From contig NC_063017.1 in assembly GCF_020509005.1 (NCBI RefSeq), positions 1,674,001 to 1,738,000 of the forward strand: 64,000 nucleotides of DNA. The letters run 5' to 3'. The translations under genes and the position numbers were made by a program. Shown here piece after piece: positions 33,740 to 44,589 of this stretch; positions within the stretch are counted from its first letter, which is position 1, and the number at the start of each line of letters is the position of its first letter. The notes under the pieces are model-generated. The model had not been told where the DNA came from. It did not search any database and was given only the letters and a program-made list of their open reading frames with translations. Source of the DNA: Fulvia fulva. Its lineage: Eukaryota; Ascomycota; Dothideomycetes; Mycosphaerellales; Mycosphaerellaceae.

Positions 33740-36700
33740 GTTCGTAATGCGCCGTAGGTCCTTAGCGTTGTTAAGAAGTGCCCTAATCGTCCGGTTCCTC
33801 GCCTTTGCTATCTACTCCCCCCTTCCTAGCGACCACCTCGGACAGACGAGGAGTACGTGCCGTACGTTCTAGGAGCGATAGCCGTAGGGGTAGCTAGTAT
33901 TCGTGTATCCTAGAACCTTCCTCTATAATAGGTACCCCTAGAGGCCGATGTGTTCGCTTCGTAGTTAGGTTGCTATGCTACTCTATACCCTCGTAAGGCG
34001 GTAGTAGATAAGCTTCGGGGGGTGCTTGACCGCGGATTTTGTAGCTAACTATTCCTTAGGTTATCCCGCTAGCTAAGGGCGTCCACTATACCCTACAACC
34101 TAGTTGTTCCACCTCTCTTTCTATAGTCGCTCTATAAACGATTTCTTACCTTCCTATTATGTTGCTAGCTATTCGTCCCTTACCCGGTAGTTCGGCTCGT
34201 TTCCGGGTCGAATGCCCCTATACGCTAGTACTAATTCGCGGGCCCTTACGACTGCACTAGCGATGACCTTCTATACTAGGTACTATGCCGACTTGCCTAA
34301 GTAGGAGGTCCGTAGTCCCTAGATATATAGGTCGATCGGCGGTATAGCGGTCTCGTACTTAAGTATCCTCGTTAGTATCGACTTATATACCCCGGTGACC
34401 TTCCTTAGGCATTAGTTTTAGATCTTCGCTAGCGGCGCGACGAGTCCCTTCGATAGGTAGGCCCTCTCGCCTAAGGACTACACTTGGCTACTATAGGTAA
34501 GGACTGGCCGTATAATAGCCGTATATAGAAGTCGTAACTACCGGAAGTCCGCCCCCTATATAGACGTAGTGAGCCTCTAGCATAATGCTATATTCTGTTC
34601 AGCTTTCCGTAATATTGCCTATACGTGCTTCCTCTACCGTAGCGCCGGGTCTACCTATAGTCCGAGGATCCTAAGCTAATTTGCCGGGTTAGTCGTATAC
34701 TCCTATATCTAGATAGAAGCTTATATATTATAGAACCGTGGCCGGCGCGTAAAGTGTATTAGATTGTACTTTTCTAGGGCAAACCGAGCCCCGTGCCTCC
34801 TAGCCTAGTCCTCGTAGATCTTGTGCTTCTCTTCTAGTAGCCTATAGTTCTCCTTAGTCGAGGAAGACTACGCTAGGATGTTTGTGTCGTCTACGAAGCC
34901 GCTCGTAGCGGTGTTCTGGGATTCTAGGGCTAGGAGCAGCGTCGCTATAAAGAAGAGGAACAGAATAGGTACTAGCGTTAAGCCTTACGGGATTCTAGTA
35001 TAGACTGCTTAAAATAGGCTTCTATACTAGCCGACTAGGATCGACGTACTACGGTTTTGGAGGTAGGACCGTACGAAGTTAATAAGCTACTTAGGGAGTC
35101 CTTTCGACCTTAGGATGTAGAGTAGCCGCGGGTATAACACGTAGTCGAAGGCTCCCGATATGTCTAGGCTAAGTAAGGAAGCCACCTTGTCCCTATTCTT
35201 ATACTAGATAGCCTTTACCTAAGAGGTGATAAGTTCTATCGCGGATAGCGTCGATCGCTATAGGCGCGCACCTATCTAGGTGTCCGGGAGTAGGGAGTGT
35301 TCCTCTACCGCCTCGGAGAGTCTCGTTATAACTAGCTTCTTAAGCGCCTTCCTAAGAGTATTAAGGAGCGTAATTGGGCGGTACGACTTTACCTACGTAT
35401 AGTCTTCCTTCTACGGCTTACGTAGGACCACTGTCGTCGATTGTTTAAAAGCTATCGGGTGGTACCCGGTCTATAGGTAGGCGTTAAAGATCGCTATAAC
35501 TACTAGGGCTAGTTAATCTCTACACTTCTTTAGTAGCTCGTTTGGGATCCTATCCGGCCCCGGGGCTTTCTTCGCCGGCAACTTCCTTAGTATAGCGGCA
35601 ACTTCTCCCTCGGACACCTCCTATTAGACCGCGATGCTAGGGGCTAGGGGAGTAGAGCTGTTTATGTCGCTTAGATTAGCCTCGACTAGGGGCGGGAAGA
35701 ACTTGCTAGCTAGTAGACGCGCCTTGGCCTCGGGGTCGCTAACCGGGCCACTAGGCGATTGTAGCGCTAGGATAGAGAAGGAGGGGCCCTGTGTAGGGTC
35801 CTATCGGGCCCATTTCGCTAGCTTCTATATCCTCTCTAGCTTACCGGCGATTTCTTCTACTATAGCCCTCTAGCCGACTGCTTTCTCCCTTCGTATTATA
35901 GCTTTCTTCTGTTAGTATGCCTCCCTATATACGTTCTAGGCCTCCTCGCTATAGCTGCTCGTCTATACCCGGCGGGCTCTCCTTGCTTCTCTTACTACCG
36001 TAGTGCACTCCGGCGTCTAGTATAGTTTAGACTATGTCGTTAGTTAGGCAAGCGGAACGTGAAGTAAGGTCGCTTTTCTTATTTCGTCTGTCAACCCCTA
36101 GACTGCTTCGTCTATCTCGTCTTTACTGTTGTATTGCTACTACGCGATCTAGACTAGCCTCTTAGAGTTATCGAGGTACGCCTAGATATTAGCCTAGTAG
36201 GCCTTTCCCTAGTTTAGCTTAGGGGTTCCCGCTAGTATACGTTGTATCTATATCGTAATAGAGGTCCTAACTAGTATATAGTCTAACGACGCCTCGAGTT
36301 CATATTCGATCCTACAGTAGGTTACCGTGTAGTAGTAGCTATCTAAGATCTAGGAGAGGTCGATCGTGCCTTAGAGTCCCCCTCTCTTCTAGGTGCCTAG
36401 GTCCTTCGGGGTATTAAGGGCAATTACGTTGCTCGCTATTAAGTCGAGTACTTCGTCGGCTATAGGGTGCGGCTATATAAGGCTTTCCTAGGAAGGGTAG
36501 TGTATATTAAAGTCTCCTACTACGATATAGCACCCTTGTCTCTTAAGCGTACTGTCTAGGTGTCTATAGACCCCTAGGTCGCGGCTAGACCTCGAGGCTA
36601 GCGGTTATATATATAGGTTGTGTATCTAGGTGCTACCTACGTAGAGGGAGGTAATATCGCCCCCGCCTTCTTCGTCTACGTAGTACACTACCTCCTAGTC

Positions 36701-37170
36701 GGATTCTAGTATGTCCTTACTGACATAGAAGCACGTACGGGGTCTGCCGTCGCCTCGTAGGTATGTCGTATAGCCTAGTGACTTATAGGTCGTTAGTCTC
36801 TTATAGTACGGGTTAATCTATAGCTCCTAGATTATAAGGACGTAGTGGACGCGCGGGTCCGCCTCGTGTAGGAAATAGTTCTAGACTATATCCTTGCTAT
36901 AGTTAACGTTATACTAGATAATACTAAGCGTGTCGAGGCTAGTTATCGGCATCGACAATCATTTCCTCTATATCGTCCTATGTCCTACTACCCTATACGT
37001 CCTAGTCTACGCCTATCGGCTATGTACTAAAGGGGAGCCGGGCCTAGTTAGATTCCCTCGCCGTAGCTAGTAGAGTACGTGGCCTCCCGTACGCCCTAGG
37101 TTACGCATCCTTTATATCGTTCTCGGCCCTAGGGCGCTTATACCCGACCGCCGCTAGTTAGTTCCGGTAT
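33740..37170 (-). pseudogene. LINE copy C ORF2: endonuclease and reverse transcriptase
   Basis: Endonuclease motif VVGDFN-like at about 36506-36523. RT block GIPQGSP-like near 34970-35010 with Gln as TAG. FVDD intact at about 34883-34899. A post-RT segment extends toward 33740. FVDD survives because its codons are GAC GAC and offer no TpG. Extents are approximate. Confidence 0.8.
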
Positions 37171-37239
37171 AGGCTAGCCTTACGGTCGCCGTAGAATCTT
37201 AGGGCGACGGTTCTGTTTGTGATTGCCTTGTTTTTCGCT

Positions 37240-38340
37240 AGTTTCCGCTATAGGCATTCCGTACTATACGATAGGTAGTGCCCCGGACAGTTCGCGTACC
37301 GTCTCGTAGTCGATGTATAGTCCCTAGACATATAGTCTCCTACACAGTTCGAGTAGGCCTACTTGTTTGTATACGTATAGGTTTGGTGTCTATACTATTA
37401 GCATTTAAAGCATTAGAGGACACGAAAGGATAAGGAGTGCTTTTCTACTATCTTGAGGCTATATTACTAGACTAGGCCTTGTTCTATCGCTAGATCCGCC
37501 GCTTTCGCGTCTTATAGCTATACTATTAGCGCCGAGGCCTTCTTGCCTTCTAGCCATTTCCTATAGAGCTAAGTCGCCTTCTGGATTAGAGAGTTAAGAG
37601 TGACCGGGTTGTCCTCTTAGAGAGCGCGTAGGTGACCCTAGTTAGTTAGGTCAAACTCCTTAGGCATGTCGTGGACTAGGATCGTGAATTGTTTCGTTAA
37701 GACCTTCGCTAATACCGTAACGTTAGATACCTACTATAGCTATGCCTCTAGGTACCTCCTAGTAGTAGCAGAGCTAGTATAGATCTATAGAGTGCCGTTA
37801 GACTGTTGGTTCACTACGACCACCCCTAGTTAGTTGATTCGTTAGGCGAGCTCCTTATTCGATAGCTTCGCAACTTCGGCATAGTCTTCCTTTACTATAA
37901 TGCGGATCGTAACTGTATCGTACGTTAGGCGGGGGCCTAGTATCGATGCCGCGACCGATACCTAGCTATAGGGGTGTTGATTCCGGGTGGCCTTACTAAT
38001 CGCCTAGGACGTCGTCCTTATTTCTTGTTACCCTCGGTAATACGACAGTACAAGCGCCGTGCGTAGCTAAGTGATCATTACCTATAGAGACCGGTAAGGG
38101 AGCTGATCGTTAGTTTCTATACTTTTTACGTCCTCTATAAGTTGCTACTAGTTGTCTTAGGGGGGCTTCGCCTATAGGGCCGTAGGCGCCGTTAGTGCCG
38201 TAGCCTAGGCTACTATTACCTAGGAGTTGCCTAATGTAGCTAGGCACCTCCGCGGCGTTTAGAGCTGAAGAAACAGGGTGAAGAGAGCTTCAAGCTGTCT
38301 AGATTAAATAAGGTAGAACTCCCTCAGTCCTAGGGGCAGT
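37240..38340 (-). pseudogene. LINE copy C ORF1 (gag-like)
   Basis: Minus-strand region between the 5' end and the endonuclease ORF, with a knuckle-like YANCPGHYLSYSTEC at about 37245-37295 (first Cys now Tyr) and a second Cys-containing stretch (NCVGDYMSRD) just upstream. It probably binds LINE RNA. No intact start; multiple TAG/TAA. Confidence 0.65.
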
Positions 38341-38460
38341 GGCCTGCTTTGTATATCGTTAGAATAGCCTTGATAAGAGCTTTCGAATGTGTCTTGTTTT
38401 AGCGTAGAGATCGATAAGCCGACGCGTCGAGTAGTAATACGGTATTATAGCCTTATATAG

Positions 38461-39610
38461 GGCGCAACCTTCTCTAAGGCAAGGAATATATATAAGACTA
38501 TTGTTAAACCTTTAACGATGTATAGAGCAGTAGTCTAGGCAGTAGTAAAGTATACCCTAAAGAGGATCGAGGAACCCCTTAATAGAGCCTAAGCAGCCTG
38601 CCTAAAGAGAGTACTTAGGGCCTATAAGTCAACTCCCTATAAGACATTAGAAAGGGAGTTAGGAACTACTCCTATTAAAGAATACCTCTAAGGCCTAAGG
38701 AGCTAATATATAGGCAAGATATCTATATACTAAGTATAGGGAGCGATCTAAGTAGCTATACTAAAGATCAGAACCTAATGTATAAGGAAGAGGAGACCTA
38801 ATAGGCTATATATAATCCTATAAAAGGAACGAGACCTTGTAACATTTCAAGAGATCACGGCAGCCCTTAAATAAGGGGAGGCCTATAGAGGCCAAGCTAG
38901 CTCAAGAGACAAAGACAAGAAGAAACAAAGCTAAGCTAAGCAAATTATAGGATACCTCTAGGAAAAAAACTAGAGCTAATAGCACGTAAGACTAGGGGCC
39001 TTACTAGTAGTAAGAACATTTAGAAGGTATAACTACTATATCTATAAGGACCTAAAGAGGGCAGAAGTAAGTATAGCTATCTAGATCCGTTCTAAGCATA
39101 TTAGGCTTAGGGTATACTTACATTAAAGAAGAGTCCTAGGACATAAATCTAAGAGCTGCCTATATAGCTACCTGTCCTAGAGCCCGGAGCACATAGTCCT
39201 AGTCTGTAAGGAGTAGGTTAGAGGGAGGAGTCTATAGAGAGTAAAGGCGAGAGATAGGCAGTACTAAGCTATTATTAAGAATAAACGAGATATATAAAGG
39301 GTAAAAAGGTGGATCCTATTAGAGAACTACCTTGAACAGTTCTCTCTTATAGTAGAAACAGGGAGATAGATTGAGAAGAGGGAGGAAGAGAGAAAGGAGG
39401 AGGAGATAAGGAGGAGGATAGAGGAATAGGGAATGAAGAGGAGGACAGAACTAGGGCTACGGGCAAGGTAGTCATAGGGTAACAACTATGATACTAGCGC
39501 ACCCTAAAGGGAGGAAAACGGGAAGAACAAGAGAAGGACAAATCTAAGGAGAGGGAGAGGAGGTTTTCACCCGTTACTCGGGTTTCCTACCTACATAAGT
39601 ATACTCTATA
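38461..39610 (+). pseudogene. ORF2 of plus-strand LINE, part 3: C-terminal region
   Basis: Continues after the minus-strand LINE with the post-RT segment typical of fungal LINEs (AACLKRVLRAYKSTP at about 38590-38640, ERELGTTP at about 38650). A Cys/His block (SPEHIVLVCKE, about 39180-39215) is followed by a very Glu/Arg-rich tail (about 39370-39470). The 3' untranslated part ends in AATAAATAA near 39650. TAG at Gln/Trp positions. Confidence 0.8.
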
Positions 39611-39672
39611 GCGAGAGACCTATATAGGCCAAGAGACACTAAAACAGGCAAATAAATAATCTATATAATAAG

Positions 39673-39713
39673 TACTTATATAGGTATTCTAAGGGGCCGC
39701 TAAGTATTATAAC
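39673..39713. other. Short unassigned flank
   Basis: Forty-one bases between the LINE target-site copy and the start of the copia tail. Too short and mutated to assign; by position it is the DNA the LINE landed in. Confidence 0.5.
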
Positions 39714-39875
39714 CGCGCGTAATTAATACCTTATAGCTATCTATACTTTAGAAAAGAGTATAGGAAATAGGCTATTTACCTAAAGAAGGAGAGAGTCGTC
39801 TCTTTAGCCTAAAAACCCCTTAGTAGAAAGGTATTCTCGCCTTAATAGGTAGTATCAATATAAAGCTTATAGGGG
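39714..39875 (+). mobile_element. Truncated 3' tail of copia element F
   Basis: These 162 bases match 60000-60161, the last internal sequence of copia F before its 3' LTR, including the AGGGG polypurine tract. The LTR follows directly at 39876. So the array starts with a copia F that has lost all but its 3' end. Confidence 0.85.
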
Positions 39876-40383
39876 TGTTTTAGTTTATAAGCTTTATATA
39901 GCTACTTAGCGAGAGATACTATTATAAAGCGGTAGACTATCAAATCCGATAGATTCTAACAACCCGTAAGCTTCTAGTATCGCTAGGATCGTACGGAAAT
40001 GCTTGTCTAGGCCGTAATAGGCTAGCGCCGGACTACCGGCTTATAATATCTTTAGAACTAGCTATGTTCTAATTATATTAAAATCTAGAACGCTCTAGGT
40101 GGTCTAGAAGACAAGCTATAGAATTTAATAGAATCTACGAGATATAACTTCTTACAAATCCGCTTCTTATTATGAATATACTACGTAATAGATTACGTAG
40201 TATAGAAGGTTCTAGGAGTCTATAATCGAATATAAATAAGGGTAGAATAAGCCCTCTAGATAGGACAAGCAAAAAAGTAAGTCTACTACTCTTAACTACT
40301 ATAACCTCGACTATTATACTCGACTTATCACAACTATCTACGAATATCCTAAGGCTAGCTTCCGCTACGAACACCTTTTAATA
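39876..40383 (+). repeat. Copia F LTR 1 (508 bp, right-type)
   Basis: Starts TGTTTTAG and ends CCTTTTAATA (from ACA by CA to TA). It is the same type as LTR 4 at 60162-60669: shared diagnostic bases GCGAGAGATAC, TATCAAATCC, GATCGTAC and ACTTATCACAAC. It is the 3' LTR of the truncated copia to its left, and is followed by spacer E, not by a primer-binding site. Confidence 0.85.
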
Positions 40384-40392
40384 CTTAGAGCC

Positions 40393-42051
40393 TTACTTCT
40401 AACCTAGGAACCGGAAATTGCTAGGCACTACCTCTAGATCCTCTCTATTATTATCCTCTCTATTATTATCCTTAATTATCGGTATAGGCGAACGAGCTAA
40501 GGAGCTAGATAGAACTTTAGCCCCTCTCGGCCTCTCGGTAATCGAGCCGAATCGTAAAGTACGTCTAGTCGCGATTAACCGCCTAAAGCGCTTAGCTACT
40601 AGAAGAACGGGAGGACTAGCTATACGACCGTAGACCGTAGGCGAGGTTACGACCGCCTCGCCCTTACCCTTAGAGTCTTCTAGGAGAGGCGTCTATACCG
40701 GAATCTCGCGGTGCTACCTAACGTAGTCGGAGGTATCGCTTAGACCCTCCTACGGCTCGTTACGGTCTAGGGTATAGCGCGGCGATATCTACCGAGGGCT
40801 ACGCCGAGTCCTAGAAGCCGACTTCTTCTTAGCTAAGGCCGCGGACTTCTTACTAGCTAAAGACACGGGCTTCTTACCCGGAGGCTTCCTAGGTACCTTA
40901 GGTATACTAGCGGACTTACTAGGCTTAGTTAGTAATACGAACAAGCCGTCGTCCTCCTTATCTAAGGTGTTCTCCTCCTAGCTAGGTCTATTCGTATTAG
41001 TCTCGGCGTTCTCGCGAACAAAGGCGTAGACGTAAGCCAAGTTAGCCTTTAACGCGGCCTTTAGGCGGCTAGCGGTATCGCGGGTAGTATAAGGCTTACG
41101 ACTAACCTAGAAGACTAGACTATATATAGCTAGGGTCGGGGCGTTAATCTAAGCTAGATTACGATACTTAAACTTAGTATTCTAGAACTGACTAGACTCC
41201 GTAACCTAAGTAATATCGTAGGCCTAGGGAAGATTAGAGAAGTTAGCTACCTTACTAGGGGTACCTAGGCGCTTAGAGTCCTTTAACCGGGAAGACCGCT
41301 TAGTATAGCTAGACTTAGTACGAGACCGGCTACGGTCGTAGGTAGAGTACTTACTAGTCTAGAAACAATTAGTATAGCCGCCGCGCTCGATAAAGGTAAA
41401 GTCGTCTATAGTATTAGGCTTAGGATCCTCCTAGTCGTATTTCTCTAGCTTACTACTCGGTAGGCTAAGTTACTAGTACTTAGTAAAGGTTCCTAGCGGA
41501 CGCTCGGTATCGCCCTTAGAACGGCAGCTTTATACGTATCGCGTAGATCTAGAGCGGCCGCTATAGTAGCTAAAGACAATCGCCGCTAGCCTAGTTTATA
41601 CGGTATACGGTCTAAAAGCGATAGGCTACCTTAGAATACCGCCCTTAGGGACCTCTTCGAAAACGTCGAAGTCGGAGTCTAACGCGGCTACTAGCTTTAG
41701 AACGCCGCTAAACTAGAAGCGGCTATAGCGTAAAGGGAGTATATAAATTATCTTAAAGAATCTAGCTCCTCCGTCGATCCTTAGACACTAGCGCGCGATA
41801 CGGGCTAACTATAGCGCGATCTAATCGTCTAGCTTAATAACGTCGCGAGAGAACTAGACTTTAAACTAGAAGGCGTAGAGCCGAGTCTACTAACCGGCTA
41901 ACTATCCGGTAGGTATATCCGGAAGGCGCGTCTTAGTACAAACGGGGAGCCGCGGGAAGTTATTAGATACGGCCGAATTATAGGTAACGGTAAGGGCGTC
42001 TATCTAAGCTATTAACTCCTCGCCTTAAGGAGAGCGCGGGATAGGAGCTAT
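40393..42051 (-). pseudogene. Unrecognised 551-codon gene in E1, RIP-silenced
   Basis: I do not recognise this family. From a probable start at 42051 (ATA, from ATG) the minus strand keeps one frame for 551 codons down to 40399. More than 25 stops interrupt it, and all those I translated are TAG/TAA, at positions fitting Gln or Trp. The N-terminal part includes PIPRSPQGEELIAQ-like text (Gln inferred) and about residue 110 a segment LVAALDSDFDVFEEVPKGG. A Ser/Arg/Lys-rich middle and a basic region rich in KK and SA (about residues 385-420) suggest a nucleic-acid-binding or nuclear protein. It ends about ten bases from LTR 1. Confidence 0.6.
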
Positions 42052-42720
42052 AGTAAGCTATAGGGAAGAAAGGAGTCTAAAACACGTTAGTATTACTACG
42101 TTAACGCCGATACCGCGGCGCGGCTTATATACCTTAATCTGATTAAGAATAAGTTAGCTAAGGCTAAAGAAGGTTAAGGAAGAAGCTACCGAAGGGCGAA
42201 GAGGTTGTTAAAGACTTAGTAAGCTTAAAGGTTAGTATTTGTAGTTAGATTAATTTAGAATAAGAGCGTGCTTTTATACTTACGTTCTATATAAGCTACC
42301 TAATACTACGAGCTTTTAACGATATAGGAAGGCGCGTATACGCGTAAGAAGCTCGCGGCGAGGTTATCTAACGGGGTCAGTAAGCTTGTAGTAAGCTTAG
42401 GTAGTAGAGTTAAGCCGCGTAAGGTAGTTATATATACGGAGTGAAGTAAGCTAAAGGGTCGTAGGCTAGGAAGCTACGACGAAGGAAGCTAAAGCTTTAG
42501 GATCTCTTTTGTTATCGATTTAAGTATATAGGCGATTAGGCTGGCCGCCTTAGGCTAATACAGGTGTATTAGGGTCTAGTAGAGGAGGATGTGACGTTCT
42601 TATCCGAACATACCGCCGGCTTAGCGCTTAGCTTTATATTTAGAGTTTTCTTAGGTAGCTTTCCTATATCTTAGATTTATACTCGCTAAGGTTCTTATAA
42701 TAGACGTTACTAGGTTATAA
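42052..42720. other. Unassigned part of spacer E1
   Basis: Upstream of the 551-codon frame. On the minus strand it has a TATATAAGC box (about 42126-42134) that could be its promoter. No protein motif is seen; CA/TG are depleted as elsewhere. Equivalent stretches lie at 46249-46917 and 62338-63006. Confidence 0.4.
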
Positions 42721-44075
42721 GTGACGGTCCCTAAATCATCCCTTAGAAAGAGAAAGGCTGACTATAATGTTAAGGGCTATAATATAAAATAGAAAGCCCT
42801 AAAATCTATAGTCCCTAAGTCCGAACTAACTACTAAAGTGGGAGAAGCAATAGACCTCTTAGAGAACCTTGCTGCTTTCTACTAAGCTTTCTTTATAGCT
42901 ATATAATTAGTAGACAGTTCAATACTATAGGATAGCGAATTCCTAGAAGAAGTTAAGGAAATAGCCTTTATAGTAACTATAGAAGCTATTATATATAAGT
43001 AAGAGGTCCTAATTCCAAAATCCTATAAGGATGCTATAAATAATAAGAAATAGGGACATCTTTAGAAGGAAGTAATCTAAAAGGAACTAGATACTCTATA
43101 GAGTAACAACACCTAGGAAAATTCTATTCTACTAAAAGGAGCAAATCTAGTCACATTAAGATAGGTCTTTGATATTAAGAGAAGCATTAGTAGAGATATT
43201 GAAAAGATCAAGGCTAGACTAGTTATAAGGGGCTTCTTACAGAAGTTTAGTGTTGACTTTATAGAGACATTTACACCTATAGTAAGATAGGACACCCTTA
43301 GGGTGTTTATAGCTATTGTGTATAAGAAGGATCTTTATCTTCACTAAGTAGATATAAACAATACATTTATAGAAAGCACCCTCTATAAAGACATCTTTAT
43401 ATTACTACTACTAGGAGTTGAGCTTCTACTAAATATAGTGTTCAAAATCCTTAAAAGCTTATATAGACTTAAGTAAGCAGCTAGAGATTAGAATTAACTC
43501 TATGTGTCAAAGCTTAGAGAGATTGGATTCATATAGTTAGAAGTGGATCTATACCTACTTATCTATAAGAATGTCAAAGCTTAGAGAGATTGGATTCACA
43601 CAGTCAAAAGTAGATCTATGCCTACTTATCTATAAGAAGAGGGAGATCATAATCCTTATATATATGGATGACATTCCAATTGCTATACTAAAGTTAATAG
43701 ATGTTCTCTAGTTCAAAAGAGAACTTGGCAAGATGTTCAAGATTAAAGATCTAGGTAAACCTAAAAAGATCCTTAGCATAAGAGTTATAAGGGACAGGAA
43801 GAGAGGAATCCTAAAACTTGACTAAGGATACTTTGTTAGGGACAGCCTAGCTAAGATAGGAATGAACTATAAGAAGGTAGTAACTACATACTCACCTATA
43901 GACAGCTATAAGGCCCTCAAACCTTCAAGCCATATAGATAAGAGGTGTAACAAGGTAGAGTACTAGAGTATCAATAGTACTTAGATATAGCTAGTAACAA
44001 TTATAAGGCTAGACATTGCTTTTGCCCTAGGAAGGATAAGCTCATTTGTGAGTGACCTATCGACCTACTACATAA
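42721..44075 (+). pseudogene. Truncated Ty1/copia reverse transcriptase in E1
   Basis: RT of the copia type (RVT_2): KARLVIRGFLQ (about 43210-43245), SLYRLK*AARD (about 43460-43490), YMDD (43661-43672) and LDIAFALGRISSF near the end. It is related to the RT of copia G (53440-54280) but shorter. It breaks off at 44075 where LTR 2 begins, with no RNase H. A 67-bp tandem duplication (43505-43571 and 43572-43638) adds a frameshift. Inactive. Confidence 0.82.
43505..43638 (+). repeat. 67-bp tandem duplication inside the E1 RT
   Basis: TGTCAAAGCTTAGAGAGATT begins at both 43505 and 43572, and the following text repeats with a few transitions. Sixty-seven is not a multiple of three, so it shifts the frame. 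The same duplication is in E2 (47702-47835) and E3 (63791-63924), so it predates the amplification. Confidence 0.85.
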
Positions 44076-44580
44076 TATTAGTTTATAAGCTTTATATAGC
44101 TACTTACTCGATATACTATTATAAAGCGGTAGACTATTAAATCCGATAGATTCTAACAACCCGTAAGCTTCTAGTATCGCTAGGATTGTACGGAAATGCT
44201 TGTCTAGGCCGTAATAGGCTAGCGCCGGACTACCGGCTTATAATATCTTTAGAACTAGCTATGTTCTAATTATATTAAAATCTAGAACGCTCTAGGTGGT
44301 CTAGAAGACAAGCTATAGAATTTAATAGAATCTACGAGATATAACTTCTTACAAATCCGCTTCTTATTATGAATATACTACGTAATAGATTACGTAGTAT
44401 AGAAGGTTCTAGGAGTCTATAATCGAATATAAATAAGGGTAGAATAAGCCCTCTAGATAGGACAAGCAAAAAAGTAAGTCTACTACTCTTAACTACTATA
44501 ACCTCGACTATTATACTCGACTTATCACAACTATCTACGAATATCCTAAGGCTAGCTTCCGCTACGAACACCTTTTAATA
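44076..44580 (+). repeat. Copia F LTR 2: solo hybrid LTR (505 bp)
   Basis: Starts TATTAGTTTATAAGC (from TGTTAG) and ends TTTTAATA. Its first part has the left-type markers of LTR 3 (CTCGATATAC, TATTAAATCC, GATTGTAC). From 44240 on it has the right-type markers of LTRs 1 and 4 (GGCTTATAATAT, AAAAGTAAG, ACTTATCACAAC). It stands alone between E1 and E2. Confidence 0.85.
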
Positions 44581-44589
44581 CTTAGAGCC

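Larger units (their letters stand above)
33462..38444 (-). mobile_element. Tad1-like LINE, copy C (longest copy)
   Basis: Same family as the copies at 8625 and 13824. It has a (TAGA)n-type 3' tail at 33461-33471 and 58 bp more at the 5' end than copy A. A 16-bp target-site duplication TTATAGCCTTATATAG lies at 33446-33461 and 38445-38460. It inserted antisense into the plus-strand LINE. It retains some CA/TG (for example near 33619, 36950, 37330) and is less mutated than copy A, but many TAG/TAA stops remain. Confidence 0.93.
23465..39661 (+). mobile_element. Plus-strand LINE (second family), split by two nested insertions
   Basis: A non-LTR retrotransposon whose own sequence is about 4.9 kb once the gypsy (26561-32851) and minus-strand LINE (33462-38444) insertions and their duplicated target sites are subtracted. 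Order: ORF1 with CCHC, ORF2 endonuclease, reverse transcriptase, C-terminal Cys/His region, short AATAAATAA tail. Likely target-site duplication TATATAGTAAG (23454-23464) and TATATAATAAG (39662-39672), one transition apart. It keeps clearly more CA and TG than the neighbouring old elements, so it was less exposed to RIP. Confidence 0.85.
40384..44075. repeat. Spacer unit E1 (3692 bp)
   Basis: The first of three near-identical spacers (others 44581-48272 and 60670 to the window end). It holds a minus-strand 551-codon pseudogene and a plus-strand truncated copia RT, with an unassigned stretch between (42052-42720). It has no primer-binding site after LTR 1, so it is not the interior of an LTR element. 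The copies share their RIP-type stops, so amplification followed most of the mutation. Confidence 0.85.

Noticed and set aside
35634..35873. 79-codon plus-strand frame within LINE copy C
   Set aside because: Opposite strand of the LINE reverse transcriptase/endonuclease region; a shadow.
40135..40374. 79-codon minus-strand frame inside the copia F LTR (also at 44332, 48529 and 60421)
   Set aside because: Lies wholly in the LTR, has no motif, and repeats only because the LTR repeats; treated as chance.
39714..40383. A 670-bp LTR for copia F beginning at 39714 and 60000
   Set aside because: The AGGGG tract and TGTT start at 39876 and 60162, and the shorter LTRs 2 and 3, place the LTR start there. 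The extra 162 bases are internal F sequence.
40418..40633. 71-codon plus-strand frame at the start of each E spacer
   Set aside because: Antisense to the C-terminal part of the 551-codon frame, which has far stronger support.
40384..44075. Spacer E as the interior of a non-autonomous LTR element
   Set aside because: No primer-binding site follows LTR 1, no polypurine tract precedes LTR 2, and it ends in a truncated RT. It behaves as flanking DNA between copia F insertions.
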